Assembly (NCBI GenBank): GCA_902475005.1
Contig: CABRXV010000092.1
Coordinates: 1 to 7,276, forward strand
Reading direction: 5' to 3'
Length of the DNA stretch: 7,276 nucleotides
DNA from: CABRXV01 sp900754955
Lineage (GTDB): Bacteria; Actinomycetota; Coriobacteriia; Coriobacteriales; Eggerthellaceae
Of this stretch, positions 1 to 4,708 are shown in pieces. A program made the translations under genes and the position numbers. Each line of letters opens with the position of its first letter. Within the stretch, counting starts at the first letter, position 1. Below the pieces are notes generated by a model that was not told the origin of the DNA, did no database searches, and saw only the letters and a program-made list of their open reading frames with translations.

Positions 1-50
1 GGAGGGCTCGGAGCGCCAGCTGTGCCGCCACGTTCCCGCGCAGCGTCGGC

Positions 51-82
51 TCTATACTCCGCTCGTTAGAGCGGAGTATAGA
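51..82. repeat. Perfect 14-base inverted repeat containing the regulator's stop codon
   Basis: Positions 51-64 and 69-82 are exact reverse complements around the 4-base loop at 65-68. The regulator's TAA occupies 66-68, so the last five sense codons form one arm. No T run follows on the minus strand, where the next bases are GCCGACGCTG, so it is not a textbook terminator. It may act as a tailless terminator, a 3'-end stabilising hairpin, or a bidirectional boundary for a gene beyond the left edge. Confidence 0.7.
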
Positions 83-644
83 CAACCGCGAGAAATTTAG
101 CTTTTTGCCCGTCGTGGGCGCGCACCTGGTGCGGCACGATGGAGTCATAGTAGATCGACTCGCCGGGATGGAGCACGTAGATCTCCTTGCCGTACTCAAT
201 CTCGATGCAGCCCTCCATACCGAACAGCCATTCCTCGCCCTCGTGGCCGACGAGCTCGTGCTCGGTGTCGCCCGAGGGATCAACGGTGATGACGAAGGGG
301 TCCATGTGGCGCGAGGGGCGGCCGGCGGCGAGGCTGAAGTAGCTCAGATCGCCCGCATCGCTCGCCGTCTGGAGGCTCTTGAGGCGCTCGACCTCGACCA
401 TCTGGCTCTCATCGATGTACACGGGACCGAATTCCTCGTCGTCGTCCATGAGCGTGCCGAGGCGTACGCCGAGCGCGCGCGTGATCTTGATGAGCGGAGC
501 GAGCGACGCAGGCGCCGTGCCCGCCTCGAGGTCCTCGATCACCGACACGTCGCAGCTGCAGCGATCGGCCAGATCCTGCGCCGAAAGATGGTGCGCCTCG
601 CGCAGGGTCGTGATCTTTCGTCCGAGCTTGTTCTCCTCGGCCAT
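66..644 (-). CDS. XRE-family transcriptional regulator with C-terminal cupin sensor domain
   Basis: A 192-residue DNA-binding regulator, probably cytoplasmic, that should bind an operator through its N-terminal domain and sense a small molecule through its cupin. Residues about 9-66 form an XRE/HTH_3 helix-turn-helix (LREAHHLSAQDLADRCSCDV, then IEDLEAG and LIKITRALGV). An acidic linker (MDDDEEFGP) leads to a cupin_2 barrel at about 112-190. Seen there are H134-E-G-E-E138-W, G145, the LHPGESIYYDS turn (159-167) and P171-H172. The likely metal or ligand residues are H134, E138 and H172; the first His of the canonical HxH is V132. The start at 644 is chosen because AGGAGG lies at 649-654, 4 bases before the ATG, and the HTH begins just after it. 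An upstream in-frame ATG at 740 would add 32 residues with no domain and cross a hairpin. The gene lies 195 bases downstream of the reductase gene on the same strand. Ligand and targets are unknown. The family call is firm. Confidence 0.93.
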   Translation of the reverse strand: MAEENKLGRKITTLREAHHLSAQDLADRCSCDVSVIEDLEAGTAPASLAPLIKITRALGVRLGTLMDDDEEFGPVYIDESQMVEVERLKSLQTASDAGDLSYFSLAAGRPSRHMDPFVITVDPSGDTEHELVGHEGEEWLFGMEGCIEIEYGKEIYVLHPGESIYYDSIVPHQVRAHDGQKAKFLAVVYTPL

Positions 645-666
645 GGTACCTCCTCTTACCTCTGTT

Positions 667-698
667 CCGTCACCTGCGCCAATGCGCACAGGTGGCGG
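667..698 (-). repeat. Interrupted inverted repeat in front of the regulator gene
   Basis: CACCTG plus CGC (671-679) faces GCG, a 2-base bulge, and CAGGTG (684-694) around a 4-base loop. Three more outer pairs (667-669 with 696-698) flank one imperfect position. It sits between the candidate promoter and the ribosome binding site (649-654). It could be an operator half-site pair for the regulator's own helix-turn-helix domain or a leader RNA hairpin. Nothing in the sequence decides between these. Confidence 0.45.
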
Positions 699-722
699 GG
701 TCCTGTCAAAACTCAAGATTTC

Positions 723-751
723 ATTATCGCTGTAACACAACCGAAACAGAA
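723..751 (-). promoter_or_regulatory. Candidate promoter of the XRE-cupin regulator
   Basis: On the minus strand GATAAT (728-723) matches five of six -10 bases. At 17 bases spacing the -35 position reads TTCTGT, a poor match. It would start a transcript near 716, giving a leader of about 70 bases. A perfect TTGACA at 709-704 has no acceptable -10 at 16-18 bases and is less likely. The call rests on one box plus location. Confidence 0.3.
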
Positions 752-764
752 GAAGAAACCGCCG

Positions 765-817
765 AAAAGCCCCTCAAGACGGCGGGGCACGCGCCCAATT
801 ACGGACGCGTGCCCCGC
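765..817 (-). terminator. Overlapping hairpins downstream of the reductase gene
   Basis: On the minus strand GCGGGGCACGCG (817-806) pairs perfectly with CGCGTGCCCCGC (793-782) around a 12-base loop. This begins 22 bases after the reductase stop and has no immediate T run. Part of the second arm, GCCCC (788-784), can instead pair with GGGGC (773-769), which is followed by TTTT (768-765). The two structures exclude each other. The long hairpin probably ends or stabilises the reductase transcript; true termination efficiency is unclear. Confidence 0.6.
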
Positions 818-839
818 GAAAGCGACTGTTTTTCGCTCG

Positions 840-2786
840 TTAGATATCGAGCGCTGCGTGGAAGCCCTCATACACGGCGTTCGTGATGTTCGACGGACGC
901 TTCGCGTCGCCGATGATGCGCACGAACGGAGCCGCATCGCGCAGCGCGTCGGCTGCGGCCGTGCGCGAGCGCTGGCCGATGGCGCACACCACCGTGTCGC
1001 CTGCGATGAGACGCTCCGCGCCGTCCTGCGCCACGGTGACGCCGTCAGCCGTAACAGCCTGGGCGCAGGCGTTGAGCGCCACGTCGACGCCCGCCTCTTC
1101 GATCTGCGCGAGGAGGATCGGGCGGTGGCGGATGTTCGCGTCAATGGCGAGCCCATCGCGCATCTCGACGAGGTGCACCTTCTTGCCCTTGCCCGCCATG
1201 AGCAGCGCGCACTCGCAACCGGTGAGGCCACCGCCGACGATCACGACCTCCTCGCCCACCGGCGCGCCCTCGAGGTAAAGCTCGTCGATCGAGCGCACGA
1301 CGGCGTCGTCGGACACGGGCACGGGAAGCGTCATCGCCTCGGAGCCCACTGCCACGATGCAGGCGTCGGCGCCGAACTCGTCGGCGAACGCGGCGTCAAC
1401 CGGCGTGTTGAGCCTGATGTCGACCCCCGCCTTATCGCAGAGGTGCGCATAGGTAACGCCGAGGTGGTACATGTCCTGCTTGAACGGCAGCGCCGCCTCG
1501 GTGCGCAGGATGCCGCCGAGCGTGTCGCTCGCCTCGCAGAGCGTCACGTCGTGCCCGCGCAGCGCCGCCGTGCGGGCCGCCACCATGCCGGCGATGCCGC
1601 CGCCGACCACGAGCACCTTCCTCTTCCGCGCGGCGGGAACGATATCGAGCCCCTCGAGCTCGCGGCCGATGCGCGGGTTGAGCGCGCAGCGACGCGTCTG
1701 CGTGACGGGACGCTCGGCCATGCACACGAAGCAGCGCATGCAGCGGACGATGTCGTCGCCCTCGTTCGCCATCACCTTGTTCGGCAGCTCGGGATCGGCG
1801 AGCAGCGCGCGGCCCATCACCACGAGATCGGCCTTGCCGCTCGCTATGATCTCCTCCATCTGATCGGGATCGGACAGGCCGCCGATGGTGGCAACGGGCA
1901 CCGACACGTGCTTCTTGATCTCCTCGGCGAGGTAGACGTTGCAGCCGTGCTCGCGGAACATCGAGGGATGGGTGATGCTGAAACCGAACTGGTAGGAGCC
2001 GGCCGACACGTGGATGATGTCGACGAGGTCCTCGAGCGCATGCGCGATGCGACAGCCCTCGTCGAGGTCGTAGCCGCCGTCGAAGAGCTCGGAGCCGCTC
2101 ATGCGCAGCTCGATCGGGAAGCCCGGGCCCACCTCGGCGCGCACCGCGGTGAGGATCTCGCGGGCGAAGCGCACGCGGTTCTCGAGCGATCCGCCGTACT
2201 CGTCGGTACGGTGGTTGAAATACGGCGAGAGGAACTGGTTGATGAGCCAGCCGTGGCCCGCATGCACCATGCACATGTCGAAGCCGGCGCGCTTGGCGAG
2301 ACCCGCTGCCTCGGCATATGCGGCGACGATGCTCGCGATCTGCTCCTTGGTGAGCGCCTTGACGGGAATGCCGTCGGGACGCACGCCGTCGCTCGGCCCG
2401 AACTGGTGCAGGTCGCCCTTTCTCTTCTTGTCGACCATGTACGTACCCGCATACTGACCCGAGTGCGATAGCTCGATCGAGGCGAGGGCACCGTGGCGCT
2501 TGATGGCGTCGGCGACATAGGTGAAGGCGCCGAGCTGACCGGGCGTCTTGAGCGAGAGGTGGAGCATCTGGGATCCGTCGGTCTCGGGATGCACGACGAG
2601 CTCGCTCACCGTGACGATGGCGGCGCCGCCCTTCGCGCGCGCCTCGTAGAAGCCGAGCGTGCGCGGGCCCGGCGTGCCCTGAGCGTCGACGTCGGTTGCA
2701 CCGAGCGGCGCCGAGCACATGCGGTTGCGCAGCGTCAAACGACCGATCTTGAGCGGCTTGCAGAGATTAGGATAATCGCGTTTCAT
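840..2786 (-). CDS. NADH:flavin oxidoreductase, old yellow enzyme/2,4-dienoyl-CoA reductase type (FMN, 4Fe-4S, FAD)
   Basis: A 648-residue cytoplasmic reductase; the family reduces activated C=C bonds, passing electrons NAD(P)H to FAD to 4Fe-4S to FMN. Residues about 5-345 are the FMN-binding TIM barrel (LCKPLKIGRLTLRNRM near the start; H175-A-G-H178-G-W180-LINQFLSP and NHRTDEYGGSLENR in the active-site region; VATIGGLSD and MGRALLADP near the phosphate site). The cluster cysteines are C349, C352, C355 and C367. Residues about 388-648 are the FAD/NAD(P) module, with GGGIAG at 395-400, a second nucleotide fold at VVIVGGGLTG (514-523) and the terminal FAD segment IGDAKRPSNITNAVYEGFHAA. Length matches FadH, BaiCD and daidzein reductases (about 640-670). 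The ATG at 2786 is preferred: GGAG sits 7 bases before it, whereas an in-frame GTG at 2807 has GGGGG only 2 bases away. No signal peptide is seen. There are no bile-acid, isoflavone or fatty-acid genes nearby, so the substrate is unknown. Confidence 0.95.
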   Translation of the reverse strand: MKRDYPNLCKPLKIGRLTLRNRMCSAPLGATDVDAQGTPGPRTLGFYEARAKGGAAIVTVSELVVHPETDGSQMLHLSLKTPGQLGAFTYVADAIKRHGALASIELSHSGQYAGTYMVDKKRKGDLHQFGPSDGVRPDGIPVKALTKEQIASIVAAYAEAAGLAKRAGFDMCMVHAGHGWLINQFLSPYFNHRTDEYGGSLENRVRFAREILTAVRAEVGPGFPIELRMSGSELFDGGYDLDEGCRIAHALEDLVDIIHVSAGSYQFGFSITHPSMFREHGCNVYLAEEIKKHVSVPVATIGGLSDPDQMEEIIASGKADLVVMGRALLADPELPNKVMANEGDDIVRCMRCFVCMAERPVTQTRRCALNPRIGRELEGLDIVPAARKRKVLVVGGGIAGMVAARTAALRGHDVTLCEASDTLGGILRTEAALPFKQDMYHLGVTYAHLCDKAGVDIRLNTPVDAAFADEFGADACIVAVGSEAMTLPVPVSDDAVVRSIDELYLEGAPVGEEVVIVGGGLTGCECALLMAGKGKKVHLVEMRDGLAIDANIRHRPILLAQIEEAGVDVALNACAQAVTADGVTVAQDGAERLIAGDTVVCAIGQRSRTAAADALRDAAPFVRIIGDAKRPSNITNAVYEGFHAALDI

Positions 2787-2804
2787 GATGGAGCTCCACC
2801 CCTT
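2787..2804 (-). promoter_or_regulatory. Ribosome binding site that decides the reductase start
   Basis: On the minus strand AAGGGG (2804-2799) and GGAG (2797-2794) precede the ATG at 2786; GGAG is 7 bases from it. The in-frame GTG at 2807-2805 has its G run (2814-2810) only 2 bases away, which is too close for normal initiation. The ATG also matches the usual short N-terminus before LCKPLKIG. Confidence 0.65.
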
Positions 2805-2817
2805 CACATCCCCCTAC

Positions 2818-2854
2818 AAAACAAGGACGAAGCCCCTGCGTCGAGGCTTCGTCC
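2818..2854 (-). terminator. Terminator-like hairpin just upstream of the reductase start
   Basis: On the minus strand GGACGAAGCC (2854-2845) pairs perfectly with GGCTTCGTCC (2834-2825), ten pairs around a 10-base loop. TTGTTTTG (2824-2817) follows. The T tract ends 31 bases before the reductase ATG, and the ribosome binding site takes up much of the remaining space, so no promoter fits after it. A -10-like GATAAT (2864-2859) lies directly before the hairpin. It is either a terminator for upstream transcription or a conditional (attenuator) hairpin in the reductase leader. Confidence 0.6.
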
Positions 2855-2875
2855 CGTCATTATCCTACAATGCCG

Positions 2876-2909
2876 AAAAAAGTGCGCACGCATGGTGACA
2901 TGCACCGCA
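2876..2909 (-). terminator. Second hairpin with six-T tail between leuA and the reductase
   Basis: On the minus strand TGCG plus GCATG (2909-2899) can pair with CATGC plus CGCA (2894-2883) around the loop TCAC, with a 2-by-3 internal loop. One C and then six T (2881-2876) follow. A -10-like CATAAT stands just before it (2917-2912). The stem is interrupted, so it is a weaker terminator candidate than its neighbours. It may serve as a second leuA terminator or as part of the reductase leader. Confidence 0.45.
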
Positions 2910-2983
2910 AGATTATGCAGCACGCACACGTTACGCAAACGCGCAAGCTGCCCGCCCAGAACCCCGCGGCGAAAAGCGTCGTC

Positions 2984-3017
2984 AAAAACAGGCGTCGGGC
3001 GCATCGCACACCCGACG
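2984..3017 (-). terminator. Intrinsic terminator after leuA
   Basis: On the minus strand CGTCGGGTG (3017-3009) pairs with CGCCCGACG (3001-2993), nine pairs with one U-G wobble and a 7-base loop. CCTG and then five T (2988-2984) follow. It starts 47 bases after the leuA stop. The GC-rich stem and T run make this a conventional terminator. Confidence 0.8.
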
Positions 3018-3064
3018 GCTCGCACGTCGACACAAAGAGTTGTTACCCAGTCGCAGCCTGCGCT

Positions 3065-4585
3065 TTAGTGCTTCTCAGCGAGCAGGCGGTTGAGCGCGTT
3101 GAGGTAGGCCTTCGTGGACGACACGATGATGTCGCCATCGGAGCCGCGGCCGGTGTAGGTCTCGCCGTTGGCGGCCTTCACGCGCACCGTCACCTCGCCG
3201 AGCGCGTCGATGCCGCGCGTCACCGACTGCACCGAGAACTCGGTCAGATCGTTGTCGACCTTGATGATCTTGTTCACGGCCTTGTACACCGCGTCGATCG
3301 GGCCCACGCCCCACTCGCACACGGTGATCTCCTCGCCCTCGGGGTTCTTGAGCGTGAGGGTGGCCGTCGGCTTGAGCGGGAAGCCGCAGCTGATCTGCGC
3401 CGCCTCGAGCGTGTAGAGTGCCGTCTCGTTGCGACCCTGCTCGTTCACGAGCGACTCGAGGTCCTCGTCGTAGACCTCCTTTTTCTTGTCAGCCATGTTG
3501 AGGAAGGCCTCGTAGAGCTGATCGAGCTGCTCGCCCTCGAACTCGTAGCCGAGCTCCTCGAGACGATGCTTGAGAGCCGCATGACCGCTGCGCGCCGTGA
3601 GCACGATCTGGCTCTGGCCCGCGCCCACCTCGGCGGGGTCGATGATCTCGTAAGTGTCGCGCTTCTTGAGCACGCCGTCCTGGTGGATGCCCGAGGAGTG
3701 CGCGAACGCGTTCGCGCCCACGATGGCCTTGTTCGCCTGCACGCTCATGCCCGTGATGGACGACACGAGGCGAGAGGCCTTCGTGAACTCGACGGTGTTG
3801 ATGTCGGTGTGCGCGTCGAGCTCGGCACCGTGCATGCGGATGCCCATGACGACTTCCTCCATGGCGGTGTTGCCCGCACGCTCGCCGAGGCCGTTAATCG
3901 TGCACTCGATCTGCGTGGCGCCGTTCTTCACGCCTGCCAGCGCGAGCGCCGTGGCCATGCCGAGGTCGTTGTGGCAGTGCACCGACACCGTGACGTTCTC
4001 GATGCCGCGCACGTTGTCCATGAGGTACTTGATGCGGCGACCGAACTCGTCGGGCAGTGAGTAGCCCGTCGTATCGGGGATGTTCACCACCGTGGCACCC
4101 GCATCGACGACGGCCTGGATCACCTTCACGAGGAAGTCGTAGTCGGAGCGGCCCGCGTCCTCAGCGTAGAACTGCACGTCGCTCACGTACTTCTTCGCGT
4201 ACTCAACCGCGTGAACCGCGCGCTCGATGCACTGGTCTTCGGTGATGCGCAGCTTGTCGTGCAGATGGCTCGGCGACACGCCGAGACCGGTGTGGATGCG
4301 TGGATGCGAAGCGAACTTGAGGGCGTCGTAGGCGACGTCGATATCCTTCTCGACGGCGCGCGTGAGGCCGACGACGACCGCGTCGTCGCCCGCGAGCTCG
4401 GCGATGCGGCGCACGCTCTCGAAGTCACCGGGGCTCGAGATGGGGAAACCCGCCTCGATGATGTCAACGTTAAGTCGGAGCAGCTGACGGGCGATAACGA
4501 GTTTCTCCTCAGTGTTCATGGACGCGCCCGGCGATTGCTCGCCGTCACGCAAGGTGGTATCGAAGATATTGATCTTGCGAGTCAT
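3065..4585 (-). CDS. leuA: 2-isopropylmalate synthase
   Basis: Condenses acetyl-CoA with 2-oxoisovalerate to give 2-isopropylmalate, the first committed step of leucine synthesis. It has 506 residues, the usual length of the classical LeuA type. The HMGL-like TIM barrel spans about 4-270, with DTTLRDGEQSPG at 9-20 (R13, D14), E142 in FYAEDAGRSDYDF, HCHND at 203-207 and NGLGERAGNT at 231-240. The metal ligands by family are D14, H203, H205 and N239. A linker domain with HSSGIHQDG follows. The C-terminal regulatory (LeuA dimerisation) domain, about 390-502, carries WGVGPIDAVYKAV and ends with GRGSDGDIIVSSTKAYLNALNRL, so leucine feedback is likely by family. The ATG start is supported by the standard N-terminus; upstream AAGGA is only 3 bases away, a tight spacing. 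The gene is flanked by terminators on both sides, so it is probably monocistronic. leuB, leuC and leuD are not here. Confidence 0.97.
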   Translation of the reverse strand: MTRKINIFDTTLRDGEQSPGASMNTEEKLVIARQLLRLNVDIIEAGFPISSPGDFESVRRIAELAGDDAVVVGLTRAVEKDIDVAYDALKFASHPRIHTGLGVSPSHLHDKLRITEDQCIERAVHAVEYAKKYVSDVQFYAEDAGRSDYDFLVKVIQAVVDAGATVVNIPDTTGYSLPDEFGRRIKYLMDNVRGIENVTVSVHCHNDLGMATALALAGVKNGATQIECTINGLGERAGNTAMEEVVMGIRMHGAELDAHTDINTVEFTKASRLVSSITGMSVQANKAIVGANAFAHSSGIHQDGVLKKRDTYEIIDPAEVGAGQSQIVLTARSGHAALKHRLEELGYEFEGEQLDQLYEAFLNMADKKKEVYDEDLESLVNEQGRNETALYTLEAAQISCGFPLKPTATLTLKNPEGEEITVCEWGVGPIDAVYKAVNKIIKVDNDLTEFSVQSVTRGIDALGEVTVRVKAANGETYTGRGSDGDIIVSSTKAYLNALNRLLAEKH

Positions 4586-4639
4586 CTGTCCTTCTTTCCG
4601 TATCGGTCAGCTTGAAATACAACAGCTGCCCATGATAGC
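4586..4639 (-). promoter_or_regulatory. leuA leader; probable location of its promoter
   Basis: These 54 bases lie between the serA terminator and the leuA ATG, so a leuA promoter must be here or overlap the terminator tail. The best match I see is TTGCTA at the end of the terminator T run followed, 16 bases later, by TATTTC. This is a weak pair of boxes. The leader is too short for a T-box or a leader-peptide attenuator, and I see no leucine-rich small reading frame. The position is inferred mainly from the flanking terminator. Confidence 0.25.
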
Positions 4640-4674
4640 AAAAGCCGCTCCCGCGGTAGGTGGAAGCGGCTTTT
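4640..4674 (-). terminator. Intrinsic terminator after serA
   Basis: Read on the minus strand, AAAAGCCGCT (4674-4665) pairs perfectly with AGCGGCTTTT (4649-4640) around a 15-base loop, and the transcript ends in TTTTGCT. It lies 34 bases after the serA stop and before leuA, so it closes the serC-serA unit. The flanking A and T runs make the shape nearly symmetric, but there is no gene on the plus strand here to terminate. Confidence 0.85.
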
Positions 4675-4708
4675 CTTCACGGACTCGAAACGTTTCAGCA
4701 GGCAAGCG

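Noticed and set aside
1..69. Possible 3' end of a plus-strand gene ending TAG at 67-69
   Set aside because: The frame is open from the edge, but 22 codons with no recognisable motif in GC-rich DNA is not evidence of a gene.
704..709. Perfect TTGACA (minus strand) as a -35 box for the regulator
   Set aside because: At 16-18 bases spacing the -10 positions read GCGCAT, CGCATT or GCATTG, none convincing.
642..740. Longer form of the regulator starting at the ATG at 740
   Set aside because: The extra 32 residues precede the helix-turn-helix with no domain. The ATG at 644 has a strong AGGAGG and matches family N-termini, and the candidate promoter falls inside the extension.
105..2471. Long open frame on the plus strand (788 codons)
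   Set aside because: It is antisense to the regulator and the reductase, which have clear domains. Its product is rich in Arg, Ala, His, Glu and Leu repeats with no recognisable domain, typical of a mirror frame in high-GC coding DNA.
840..2786. Naming the reductase baiCD, fadH or daidzein reductase
   Set aside because: The architecture is shared by all of these, but no partner genes of those pathways are in the window and the active-site Trp and cysteine spacing differ from FadH. The substrate cannot be assigned.
2784..2807. GTG start at 2807 for the reductase
   Set aside because: Its G run is only 2 bases upstream, while the ATG at 2786 has well-spaced GGAG. The seven extra residues add nothing known.
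2804..3025. Minus-strand 73-codon frame in the gap between leuA and the reductase
   Set aside because: It starts on a GTG with no ribosome binding site, runs through all three hairpins, and has no recognisable features; it is not a convincing leader peptide.
2870..4060. Plus-strand open frame of 396 codons opposite leuA
   Set aside because: Antisense shadow of leuA with low-complexity composition and no domain; it also crosses the terminators in the leuA-reductase gap.
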